5,722 bases of DNA from Candidatus Caccocola faecipullorum. GTDB taxonomy: Bacteria > Synergistota > Synergistia > Synergistales > Synergistaceae. The position numbers were made by a program, and so were the translations under genes. The stretch lies in contig DVKA01000013.1 in NCBI GenBank assembly GCA_018716365.1, forward strand, positions 1-5,722, given 5' to 3'. A model generated the notes under the pieces. The model saw only the letters and a program-made list of their open reading frames with translations. It made no database searches and was not told the DNA's origin. Shown here piece after piece: positions 1 through 5,722 of this stretch (position 1 is the stretch's first letter; each line of letters begins with the position of its first letter).

Positions 1-37
1 AATTACGAACAACCACGTCTTCTAAGGAGGAAGATCC

Positions 38-472
38 ATGATAGGCACTCGTTCCTACATGGCCAAGGGCGAAGAAGTAGAGCGCAAGTGGTATCTCATC
101 GACGCCACCGACAAGCATCTTGGCCGTCTCGCAGTACAGGTAGCCCGCATCCTTTCGGGCAAGCATAAGCCCACATACACCCCGCACGTCGACACCGGCG
201 ACTTCGTCGTAGTCATCAACGCGGACAAGGTCGGACTCACCGGCAAGAAACTCATCCAGTCCAAAATACGCCGCCACACGGGACACCCCGGCGGCCTCAA
301 GACGCTCAGCTACAAAGAAGTCCTCGAGCGCCGTCCCGAGCAGCTCATCGAGCGCGTAGTCTGGGGTATGCTCCCGAAGACGAAGCTCGGCCGCGACATG
401 TACCGCAAGCTCAAGGTCTACGCCGGACCGGCGCATCCGCACGTGGCCCAGAAGCCCGAGCAGATAGACTAA
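38..472 (+). CDS. rplM: 50S ribosomal protein L13
   Basis: This gene encodes large-subunit protein L13, an early-assembling 23S rRNA binding protein. The 144-residue product has the usual family length of about 142-145. It carries the expected landmarks: [16 protein letters not shown] (residues 18-33), [22 protein letters not shown] (41-62), RRHTGHPGG (78-86) and [12 protein letters not shown] (108-119). The start at 38 is supported by AAGGAGG at 24-30 with a 7-base spacer. An internal ATG at 59 would begin at MAKGEE, but it lacks such a site, and L13 proteins commonly keep a short lead before that motif. The stop overlaps the Shine-Dalgarno of rpsI, so the pair is clearly one operon, as in most bacteria. 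The promoter lies upstream of the window. Identification is essentially certain. Confidence 0.98.
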   Translation: MIGTRSYMAKGEEVERKWYLIDATDKHLGRLAVQVARILSGKHKPTYTPHVDTGDFVVVINADKVGLTGKKLIQSKIRRHTGHPGGLKTLSYKEVLERRPEQLIERVVWGMLPKTKLGRDMYRKLKVYAGPAHPHVAQKPEQID

Positions 473-490
473 GGAGAGGGGTGGAATAAA

Positions 491-892
491 ATGGCAGAGA
501 AAAAATCGGCTTTCCTCTGGGGAACAGGCAGAAGAAAGAACGCGATAGCCCGCGTCCGCATATGCGAAGGAACGGGACAGTTCCTCATCAACAACCGTGA
601 AGTGAAGGACTACCTCCCGCGCTTCTACTGGTCGTCGATGGCCGTGCAGCCGCTCGCGGTGGCCGGCGTCGAAGGCAAAATCGACGTATTCGTCAACGCC
701 CACGGCGGCGGACTCACCGGACAGGCCGGAGCCATCCGCCTCGGCGTCGCCCGCGCGATACTCAAGATGTATCCCAACGCGCGCCCGGCGCTCAAAAAAG
801 CCGGCTTCCTCACGCGCGACCCGCGCATGGTCGAACGCAAGAAGGTCGGCCTCAAAGGCGCCCGCGCCAACAAGCAGTTCTCCAAGCGTTAA
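491..892 (+). CDS. rpsI: 30S ribosomal protein S9
   Basis: This gene encodes small-subunit protein S9 (uS9), whose C-terminal tail reaches the P-site tRNA. The 133-residue product matches the family length of about 130. It shows [14 protein letters not shown] near the N-terminus, [19 protein letters not shown] in the middle and [21 protein letters not shown] towards the end. It finishes in the invariant tail QFSKR, so the C-terminus is complete. Translation starts at ATG 491, preceded by AAGGAGAGGGG (471-481), whose AA belongs to the rplM stop codon. The 18-base gap implies co-transcription and probably translational coupling with rplM. A strong intrinsic terminator begins 25 bases after the stop, so this is the last gene of the operon. 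Nothing is unusual in the protein. Confidence 0.98.
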   Translation: MAEKKSAFLWGTGRRKNAIARVRICEGTGQFLINNREVKDYLPRFYWSSMAVQPLAVAGVEGKIDVFVNAHGGGLTGQAGAIRLGVARAILKMYPNARPALKKAGFLTRDPRMVERKKVGLKGARANKQFSKR

Positions 893-917
893 TCCGCCAG
901 AGAGATACGAAAACACC

Positions 918-952
918 ACAGCCGCCGCTTCGCACGAAGCGGCGGCTGTTTT
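918..952 (+). terminator. Intrinsic terminator of the rplM-rpsI operon
   Basis: A perfect 14-bp inverted repeat (918-931 with 936-949) closes on a GCAC tetraloop (932-935). The stem is mostly G/C. It runs directly into TTTT (949-952), followed by ATAT, the classic rho-independent layout. It lies 25 bases after the rpsI stop. On the minus strand the T-run (complement of AAAA at 910-913) begins four bases past the stem. It might therefore also stop transcripts from the convergent LysR gene, though less efficiently. Confidence 0.93.
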
Positions 953-1003
953 ATATGCGAAGCCTCCCAGCGGCTTACGCTACAAAACTTCACGCCAGCG
1001 CGT

Positions 1004-1954
1004 TCATCTCATGGTCTCGCAGCGGCTGACAATCTCCGCAATCTTGTCAAAGCTGTCGCGCACAAAGCGCGGAGGATGAATCATCGCATTATAAATGAGT
1101 TCAAAACGCAGGGAATTTTCCAGCCCTTTCACCGGCAGCGCATACATATATTCGTCGTCCCCATAGACCGTGTTCCTCTCTAAAACCGGCGGCACGAACA
1201 TCTGCGGGCAGCAGAGCGCAGCCTCGCCTGTGCGGCATATTTTTTCGGATATGTCATAATCGCTGACCGAGAGCACAGTCTCGACGTTTATGCCTTCAAC
1301 GCCCATGAACTGCGCGAGCAGCCGGTACGTCGTGCTTATAGGATAATTCATGACGAAAGGCAGCCCGTCGAAATCATGCAGGTCTGCGGCGCTTTTCAGA
1401 TTCACGAGCGACGCCGTGTCTATTCCTGCACGGCGTTCAAGATACCGCCGCGACGCCATAAGGTATATGCCCTCTACAGAAAGGCTTCGCACGCTCGCAT
1501 CCTGCATCGCCGCCGCGTTCACACCCAAAAAACAATCAAGATCGCCCTTTTTCAGAAGCTCCTGCATCTTCAGCGTCTCTTCGAGCGTCAGCTCTATCTT
1601 CACGCGAGGATACTCCGTCCGGCACCATTCAAAAAGCTCCGGCACGATGAGCTTCGCTCGCGTGTAGTTGAGGCCGACGCGCAGCTTCCCCGACGCGCCG
1701 CGCTGTATCTCCGAAAGCTCAGCGTCAAGCCCCTGCTCTAAATTTCTTACAGCAAGCAGCGAGCGCCGGACGGCTCGCCCAGCCTCAGTAAGCACCACAG
1801 ACGGGCGGCGAGTGAAGAGACTCATGCCATAATGCTCTTCCAGCCGCTTGATGTGGTCGCTCAGGCTTTGCTGGCTGATAAAGCTCTTCTTCGCCGCGCG
1901 TCCGAAGTTAAGCTCTTCCGCAAGCACAAGGAATAATCTTTCTCCGGTCGTCAT
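1004..1954 (-). CDS. LysR-family transcriptional regulator
   Basis: This gene encodes a 316-residue LysR-type DNA-binding regulator, a typical family length. Residues 1-60 form the winged helix-turn-helix: FLVLAEELNFGRAAKKSFISQQSLSDHIKRLEEHYGMSLFTRR, then LTEAGRAV. About 30 linker residues follow. The effector-binding domain then begins at GKLRVGLNYTRAKLIVPELFEWCRTEYP and fills the rest of the protein. The start ATG is preceded on the minus strand by GAGGTG (complement of 1962-1967) with a 7-base spacer. The gene is divergent from the dehydratase-permease-hydrolase cluster with 185 bases between them, the classic layout for a LysR protein controlling its neighbour and itself. The inducer is unknown and would be expected to be the substrate or an intermediate of that cluster. 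It converges on the ribosomal operon, sharing a 111-base gap. Family assignment is secure; the target genes are inferred. Confidence 0.95.
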   Translation of the reverse strand: MTTGERLFLVLAEELNFGRAAKKSFISQQSLSDHIKRLEEHYGMSLFTRRPSVVLTEAGRAVRRSLLAVRNLEQGLDAELSEIQRGASGKLRVGLNYTRAKLIVPELFEWCRTEYPRVKIELTLEETLKMQELLKKGDLDCFLGVNAAAMQDASVRSLSVEGIYLMASRRYLERRAGIDTASLVNLKSAADLHDFDGLPFVMNYPISTTYRLLAQFMGVEGINVETVLSVSDYDISEKICRTGEAALCCPQMFVPPVLERNTVYGDDEYMYALPVKGLENSLRFELIYNAMIHPPRFVRDSFDKIAEIVSRCETMR

Positions 1955-1977
1955 ATCTCCCCACCTCTTTCACAAAA

Positions 1978-2006
1978 ATAATATCATCCGCCTGAATTCA
2001 TCACAA
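1978..2006 (-). promoter_or_regulatory. Candidate promoter of the LysR gene
   Basis: Read on the minus strand, TTGTGA (complement of 2001-2006) lies 17 bases from TATTAT (complement of 1978-1983). These match the sigma-70 consensus at 4/6 and 5/6. Predicted transcription would start near 1971, giving a leader of about 17 bases that still contains the GAGGTG ribosome site. This is a plausible but modest match in an AT-rich stretch, so it is tentative. Confidence 0.4.
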
Positions 2007-2014
2007 TACGCAGG

Positions 2015-2028
2015 CTGTCAATAGACAG
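2015..2028. repeat. Perfect inverted repeat CTGTC-AATA-GACAG
   Basis: Five-base arms flank a 4-base centre, about 12 bases upstream of the -35 element of the dehydratase promoter. LysR proteins often bind a dyad at such a position. This makes it a candidate operator, but no binding motif is known for this regulator. The minus strand here also reads TTGACA. Confidence 0.45.
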
Positions 2029-2039
2029 AATATAACTGT

Positions 2040-2068
2040 TTCACATTTGTGATTTAACGGACTATATT
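2040..2068 (+). promoter_or_regulatory. Sigma-70 type promoter for the dehydratase cluster
   Basis: TTCACA (2040-2045, 5/6 match to TTGACA) and TATATT (2063-2068, 5/6 match to TATAAT) are separated by exactly 17 bases. Transcription would start near 2075, giving a 5' leader of about 65 bases. The -35 overlaps the palindrome TCACA-TT-TGTGA (2041-2052). The -10 sits inside the palindrome CTATA-T-TATAG (2062-2072). Protein binding at either dyad would compete with or contact RNA polymerase. The promoter has not been tested; the assignment rests on consensus and position. Confidence 0.65.
2041..2052. repeat. Perfect inverted repeat TCACA-TT-TGTGA over the -35
   Basis: Two 5-base arms with a 2-base centre coincide with the -35 hexamer of the rightward promoter. 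With the preceding T at 2040 it also fits the loose LysR pattern T-N11-A. Further TCACA copies occur at 1970-1974, 2001-2005 and 2096-2100. The most likely reader is the adjacent LysR protein, but this is inference. Confidence 0.45.
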
Positions 2069-2072
2069 ATAG
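2062..2072. repeat. Palindrome CTATA-T-TATAG around the -10
   Basis: This 11-base odd palindrome encloses the TATATT -10 hexamer. It may be a regulator site or simply a by-product of an AT-rich -10 region. Chance is a real alternative. Confidence 0.3.
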
Positions 2073-2139
2073 CCGCTGAAGGAAAGACAGAATTTTCACA
2101 AAGGCAAGAAATATTTGATAACGGAAGGTATGGTGGCAA

Positions 2140-3804
2140 ATGGGAAATCATAATGTCAACGACCCTACGCAAGCCTACTATGTCGGACTTATGAACTCAT
2201 GCGGCTATGGCGAGAAAGAGCTGAACAAACCGGTCATCGGCATCGTCAACTCATACACGGACGCCAACCCCGGGCATAAGCCGCTGCGCGAGCTGGCTCA
2301 GCATGTAGCCGAAGGTGTATGGGCCGCAGGTGGGACGCCTGCGGAGTTCAATGTTCCGGCGCCGTGCGACGGGATGGCGCAGGGGCTCGGTATGCACTAC
2401 ATTCTGCCGTCACGCGACCTCATCGCCGGCGCGGCCGAATGCATGGCGCGCGCGCATGATTTCGACGGTCTCGTGTTTTTATGCTCGTGCGACAAAATCG
2501 TCCCCGGTATGCTGATGGCGGCGGCTTCGCTCGACAAGCCCTGCTTGTTTCTCACGGCAGGCTGCATGGTTCCGTACGACGACGGCGAGCACGTCTACGT
2601 AACGCCGGACCTCAAGGAATCCATCGGCGCTTTCAAGGCGGAGAAGATAACGTCCGAAGAATTCAGCAATTTCAAGAAAAACATATGCCATTCGTGCGGC
2701 ACCTGCTCGATGTACGGGACGGCGAACACTATGGGCGTTTTCTCCGAGGTCATCGGCCTGACGCCGTTTGACTCGACGACGACGCTCTTCTGTTCAGCCG
2801 AGAAAGTACGGCAGGCGCGCGCCGTCGGCGAACGTTCGGTCGAGCTCGTGCGGCAGGGCATACGCTTTTCGGACATCGTAACGAAGGAGTCGCTCGTCAA
2901 CGGCCTGCGTCACGTCTCGGCGACCGGCGGCTCTACCAACGCGCAGCTCCACGTCTGCGCGCTCGCCAACGTAATGGGCGTAGGGCTGACGCTTAGGGAA
3001 TTTGACGAAATCCAGAAAGACATCCCCGTCGTCGCAAAGTTCAAACCGTCCTCCAAATACAACATCAGCGACTACCACAAGGCTGGCGGCGTAGGCGCGA
3101 CGCTCATGGCGATCAAACGGCATCTCAACCTCGACGCGAAGCTAGCGATGGGCGGCACGCTCGGCGAGTATCTCGACAACTTCAACCGCCGCGTGAACCC
3201 GGAAATTATACACGGCGAAGACGACCCGCTCTACCCGGACGGCTGCTTCGCAGTACTCTACGGCAACATCGCCCCTGAGGGCTGCCTCATAAAAAAGAGC
3301 GGCGTCGTGCCGGAGATGTTCCGCCACACAGGCCCCGCCGTCTGCTTCGATTCCGAGGAAGAGCTGCGCGATTTCATGATGAACAAGGAAATCAAGCCGG
3401 GCTGCGTCCTTGTAATCCGTTACGAAGGGCCTAAGGGCGGCCCCGGAATGCGCGAAATGTCCATCCCCGCCGCGATGCTAGTCGGCATGGGGCTGCACAC
3501 AAGCGTTGCGATGATAACCGACGGACGCTATTCCGGCGCTACGCGCGGCCCGTGCGTCGGGCACATATCGCCGGAGGCGTGGGACGGCGGCCCGATAGCA
3601 GCGATACAGGACGGCGACATGATAACGATAGACATCGACGCAAAGACGATAAACGTAGCGCTTTCGGACGAAGAAATAGCGGAGCGGCTGAAGCACGCCA
3701 AGCGGCCGAGCCATCCGGCGCGCGGCGTTCTCGCAGCCTACCGCCGCGGAGTATCCGGCTCGGACAAGGGCGCGCTCTGGCTCTACTCAGACGAGGAAGA
3801 CTAA
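2140..3804 (+). CDS. IlvD/Edd-family dehydratase (dihydroxy-acid dehydratase-like)
   Basis: This gene encodes a 554-residue iron-sulfur dehydratase of the family containing dihydroxy-acid dehydratase (IlvD), phosphogluconate dehydratase (Edd) and sugar-acid dehydratases. These convert 2,3-dihydroxy acids to 2-oxo-3-deoxy acids in the cytoplasm. Likely cluster ligands are Cys76 (PCDG), Cys117 (SCDK) and Cys189 (GTC). Asp118-Lys119 are the family's metal-site pair. The C-terminal part is IlvD-like: [17 protein letters not shown] (372-388), [15 protein letters not shown] (426-440) and [11 protein letters not shown] (460-470) with the likely catalytic Ser465. The N-terminal part mixes types: NPGHKPL and [12 protein letters not shown] resemble Edd. 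The usual AMGHxGM is AQGLGM, one residue shorter, and the usual LPGNGT stretch is TPFDSTTT. The start at 2140 follows GGAAGG (2123-2128), a long spacer, and GGTGG (2132-2136), a very short one. Beside a LysR gene and permease, and with no ilvB, ilvC or leu genes in view, a catabolic substrate seems likelier than valine/isoleucine synthesis. The family is certain; the substrate is unknown. Confidence 0.9.
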   Translation: MGNHNVNDPTQAYYVGLMNSCGYGEKELNKPVIGIVNSYTDANPGHKPLRELAQHVAEGVWAAGGTPAEFNVPAPCDGMAQGLGMHYILPSRDLIAGAAECMARAHDFDGLVFLCSCDKIVPGMLMAAASLDKPCLFLTAGCMVPYDDGEHVYVTPDLKESIGAFKAEKITSEEFSNFKKNICHSCGTCSMYGTANTMGVFSEVIGLTPFDSTTTLFCSAEKVRQARAVGERSVELVRQGIRFSDIVTKESLVNGLRHVSATGGSTNAQLHVCALANVMGVGLTLREFDEIQKDIPVVAKFKPSSKYNISDYHKAGGVGATLMAIKRHLNLDAKLAMGGTLGEYLDNFNRRVNPEIIHGEDDPLYPDGCFAVLYGNIAPEGCLIKKSGVVPEMFRHTGPAVCFDSEEELRDFMMNKEIKPGCVLVIRYEGPKGGPGMREMSIPAAMLVGMGLHTSVAMITDGRYSGATRGPCVGHISPEAWDGGPIAAIQDGDMITIDIDAKTINVALSDEEIAERLKHAKRPSHPARGVLAAYRRGVSGSDKGALWLYSDEED

Positions 3805-3872
3805 CGAGGGGGGATGCGAGAGAGCCTCAAATATAAGAAATTCACTGCGGGACACACATCGTTTTACTCTCA

Positions 3873-3912
3873 GACGGCCGCCGTCATTTCCAGTTTTCAG
3901 AGAAACTGACGG
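3873..3912 (+). other. Two mutually exclusive RNA hairpins between dehydratase and permease genes
   Basis: Hairpin A is GACGG-CCG-CCGTC (3873-3885). Hairpin B has CAGTTT (3891-3896) pairing with AAACTG (3903-3908) around a 6-base loop, extended by CCGT (3881-3884) with ACGG (3909-3912) across an internal bulge. CCGT is needed by both, so full B and A cannot coexist. Neither is followed by a strong T-run, so a simple terminator is unlikely. Possible roles are an RNA stability or processing element, or attenuation that sets permease expression relative to the dehydratase. The rest of the 141-base gap holds no convincing promoter. Confidence 0.35.
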
Positions 3913-3945
3913 AATCGTGATTTTCAGGAAGGAGACTTCGTTGTT

Positions 3946-5238
3946 ATGGATCTATTGTTGATTCCTGCGTTTATTTTGCTGTTTGCTTTTCTTGCATACA
4001 AACGTTGGAGCCCGCTGCTTCTCGGCCCATTCGTTTCGCTGCTTTTGTGTCTGGCTACCAGCCAGCCACTGTTGGACACGATGCTGGGCGCGTATATGGA
4101 TTCCGTCGTCGCGTTCATCAAAGGCAATTTCTTCGTGTTTTTCCTCGGAGCCATATTCGGCGCTATATATGAAAAAACTCACGCCGCTGCGGCGATAGCA
4201 ATTGGGATGAGCAGGGTTACAAACGGTAAGTTTGCTCTGCCGCTCATTATGACGATTGCCGGCGTTCTCTGCTACGGAGGCGTTCTTGGTTTCGTAGTTT
4301 ACTTCGCCGCCTATCCAATTGCGCTGCAGCTCTGCAAGGAATCCAATATAACTAGAAAGCTCATTCCTGCGGCGATAGGCGCGGGATGCTGGACGTTTGC
4401 GAACGCCATGCCCGGCGCTCCCTCCATTCCCAACATTATCGCTACGAAAGCCCTCGGTACGCCCGGCACGGCCGACCTTATCCCAGGCATCATTTTCGGC
4501 GGCATATTGATGTTCGTGCTGAACTTCGTCTACCTGGAGTATATGGCCCGCCATTACAGCAAGCTCGGCCAGGGCTTCGAAATGGACGACCTGGTAGCGG
4601 CAGAGCTTAACGAAAATCCTGACGAAAAATATCCTCCGCTCTTCCTTGCGTTCATCCCGATGTTGGTCATCCTTGTCATCTTCAACGTGCTGCATCTGGC
4701 AGTCGAATGGGCGCTTCTCGCCGGCGTGCTCTCCGCATTCGTCCTGCTCTTCCCCTACGGCGGCAACCTGAAGACGTGGCTCGCAACCTTCAACAAGGGC
4801 GCCGGCAATACCTGCGGAGTCATCCTTAACGTCTCCCTCGTCGTCGGCTTCGCCGGAGTTATGAAAGCCTCTGCTCTATTCCCCGAACTCGTGAACTGGA
4901 TTGGCTCAATCCAGATGCCCGGCCTAGTCTTCGTCGCCGTCACGACCGCGACCTGCGCGGCAGCCTCGGCTTCTTCGGCTGGAGGAATGGGCGTCGCTAT
5001 GTCCACCTTCGCCCAGACTTACATCAACATGGGCGTAAACCTTGAAGCGGCGCACCGTGTCGCAGCGATCGCATCCTCGACACTCGACACTCTTCCGCAC
5101 ACCGGCGGACAGATTACCCTGCTCGGCATCTGCCATCAGACGCATAAGGACGCTTTCTCGCACATCTTCATCACGCAGGCGATCATACCGATCATATGCC
5201 TCATCGGCCTTATCGCATGGCACATGATACTTGGATAA
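3946..5238 (+). CDS. GntP-family permease (gluconate/organic acid transporter-like)
   Basis: This gene encodes a 430-residue inner-membrane transporter of the GntP type within the ion-transporter superfamily. Members import gluconate, other sugar acids, glycerate or D-serine, usually with protons. Hydrophobic segments lie near residues 2-18, 22-38, 58-75, 97-128, 177-200, 230-270, 288-308, 324-342 and 408-429. Signature stretches are TFANAMPGAPSIPNIIATKALGTP (150-173), ASASSAGGMGVAMSTF (340-355) and HRVAAIASSTLDTLPHTGGQITLL (370-393). The last two correspond to GntP's conserved C-terminal half. The hydrophilic stretch at 201-229 is probably a cytoplasmic loop. AAGGAG (3929-3934) precedes the ATG by 11 bases, and no better in-frame start is seen. 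The gene follows the dehydratase by 141 bases and precedes the hydrolase by 25, so it is probably in one operon with at least the latter. It likely imports the compound the neighbouring enzymes degrade. The family is well supported; the substrate is not identifiable here. Confidence 0.88.
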   Translation: MDLLLIPAFILLFAFLAYKRWSPLLLGPFVSLLLCLATSQPLLDTMLGAYMDSVVAFIKGNFFVFFLGAIFGAIYEKTHAAAAIAIGMSRVTNGKFALPLIMTIAGVLCYGGVLGFVVYFAAYPIALQLCKESNITRKLIPAAIGAGCWTFANAMPGAPSIPNIIATKALGTPGTADLIPGIIFGGILMFVLNFVYLEYMARHYSKLGQGFEMDDLVAAELNENPDEKYPPLFLAFIPMLVILVIFNVLHLAVEWALLAGVLSAFVLLFPYGGNLKTWLATFNKGAGNTCGVILNVSLVVGFAGVMKASALFPELVNWIGSIQMPGLVFVAVTTATCAAASASSAGGMGVAMSTFAQTYINMGVNLEAAHRVAAIASSTLDTLPHTGGQITLLGICHQTHKDAFSHIFITQAIIPIICLIGLIAWHMILG

Positions 5239-5263
5239 CGATTTTAGAAAGGGGACTACAATT

Positions 5264-5722
5264 ATGACAAATTTACTCGAAGGCGCTTATGACCTTCACG
5301 TCCACACCGCTCCCGACGTCGTACCACGCAAACTGGACGACAGAGAGCTGGCTCGCTCGTACGTAGAGGCCGGAATGAAAGGTGCGGCGATTAAAGCCCA
5401 CTACTTCAACACAGAAGGACGCGCCTATCATCTCCGCCAGGAATTTCCCGGGTTCCACGCGATTGGGTGCGTCGTGCTGAACAATTCGATGGGCGGCCTG
5501 AACACTTACGCCGTACGTCAGGCTGGAATGCTTGGGACAAAACTTGTATTCATGCCGACGATGGACGCGCAGAATATGTGGGACTACCTCGCCAAGAGCA
5601 AAGACAAAATCCCCTTCGGCGCAAGTTCCAAGAGCGCCGGCGAAGTGCAGGCCATCCGCGTATATGACGGCGTAAAGCTCGCAGATCCGATAGAGGAGAT
5701 TTTGGATCTAATTCTCCAGTAC
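5264..5722 (+). CDS. DUF6282-type amidohydrolase-superfamily protein, 3' end beyond window
   Basis: This open reading frame starts at ATG 5264 and stays open to the last base, giving 153 codons; the C-terminal part is missing. AAAGGGGA (5248-5255) sits nine bases before the start. The N-terminus EGAYDLHVHTAPDVVPRKLDDRELA carries the HxH motif (His12, His14) of the metal-dependent amidohydrolase/PHP-like TIM-barrel hydrolases. It is followed by GMKGAAIKAHYFNTEGRA (Lys44, His46 as further possible metal-site residues), GCVVLNNSMGGLN (68-80) and KLVFMPTMDAQN (93-104). From memory this pattern is that of DUF6282 proteins, which have no settled biochemical role that I know of. The 25-base gap to the permease gene indicates co-transcription. 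A hydrolytic step on the imported compound, such as lactone or amide opening, is a reasonable inference. The superfamily call is fairly secure, the DUF name less so. Confidence 0.82.
   Translation, partial: MTNLLEGAYDLHVHTAPDVVPRKLDDRELARSYVEAGMKGAAIKAHYFNTEGRAYHLRQEFPGFHAIGCVVLNNSMGGLNTYAVRQAGMLGTKLVFMPTMDAQNMWDYLAKSKDKIPFGASSKSAGEVQAIRVYDGVKLADPIEEILDLILQY

Noticed and set aside
59..472. Alternative L13 start at the internal ATG 59
   Set aside because: The ATG at 38 has an ideal AAGGAGG with a 7-base spacer, and the resulting 144-residue length suits the family.
957..980. Second hairpin, GCGAAGCC pairing with GGCTTACGC around a 7-base loop
   Set aside because: The stem has a bulged A977 and no T-run follows on either strand, so it is not supported as a terminator for the LysR gene.
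1376..1741. 121-codon plus-strand open frame opposite the LysR gene
   Set aside because: It overlaps a well-supported LysR coding sequence in antisense, is rich in Arg/His/Ala as expected of a shadow frame, and has no convincing ribosome site.
1993..2021. Perfect minus-strand TTGACA (complement of 2016-2021) as a -35 for the LysR gene
   Set aside because: At 15 to 18 bases downstream there is only TGAATT, AATTCA or similar, none close to TATAAT. The TTGTGA/TATTAT pair fits better.
2595..3123. Overlapping minus-strand frames (2595-2900, 2794-3123) opposite the dehydratase gene
   Set aside because: Both lie wholly within strongly conserved dehydratase coding sequence and show no family motif.
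3841..3868. Possible separate promoter for the permease gene (TTCACT, then TTTACT)
   Set aside because: The match is weak (16-base spacing, 4/6 at the -10) and it lies in a short gap between same-strand genes.
3952..4695. 247-codon open frame on the minus strand opposite the permease gene
   Set aside because: It is antisense to a clear GntP-type membrane protein. Its translation is highly charged and low in recognisable motifs, and it has the look of a mirror frame created by the codon bias of the real gene.

Overview
The window joins the end of a conserved ribosomal-protein operon to what looks like a small catabolic locus. Gene density is high, intergenic gaps are short, Shine-Dalgarno sequences are strong and codons lean to G/C at third positions. 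This fits a moderately GC-rich anaerobic or gut-type bacterium. The protein style (L13/S9 pair, a LysR regulator, an IlvD/Edd dehydratase, a GntP-type permease and a DUF6282 hydrolase) reminds me of Synergistota such as Synergistes or Cloacibacillus. That placement is an impression, not a demonstrated assignment.

Region 1 (1-955): rplM (L13) and rpsI (S9) are co-directional with an 18-base gap. They end at a textbook intrinsic terminator, a perfect 14-bp GC-rich stem followed by T's. The operon promoter lies outside the window.

Region 2 (1004-2139): a LysR-type regulator on the minus strand, followed by a 185-base divergent control region. That region holds a well-formed promoter for the rightward genes (TTCACA, 17 bases, TATATT). 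A palindrome overlaps each of its two hexamers, and a third palindrome lies just upstream. It also holds a weaker candidate promoter for the regulator.

Region 3 (2140-5722): three rightward genes. The first encodes an IlvD/Edd-family dehydratase with mixed IlvD and Edd signature motifs. The second encodes a GntP-family permease. The third encodes a DUF6282-type amidohydrolase-superfamily protein cut by the window end. The permease and hydrolase genes are 25 bases apart. The dehydratase and permease genes are separated by 141 bases containing two mutually exclusive hairpins and a possible 31-codon ORF.

Working model (inference): the LysR protein senses a hydroxy or sugar-acid-like compound and controls its uptake by the permease. 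The hydrolase and dehydratase then process it, the latter giving a 2-oxo-3-deoxy acid. The substrate cannot be read from the sequence. The dehydratase may be annotated as biosynthetic IlvD, but its motifs and neighbours argue for a catabolic role. I saw no CRISPR array, tRNA, rRNA, insertion sequence or phage signature.
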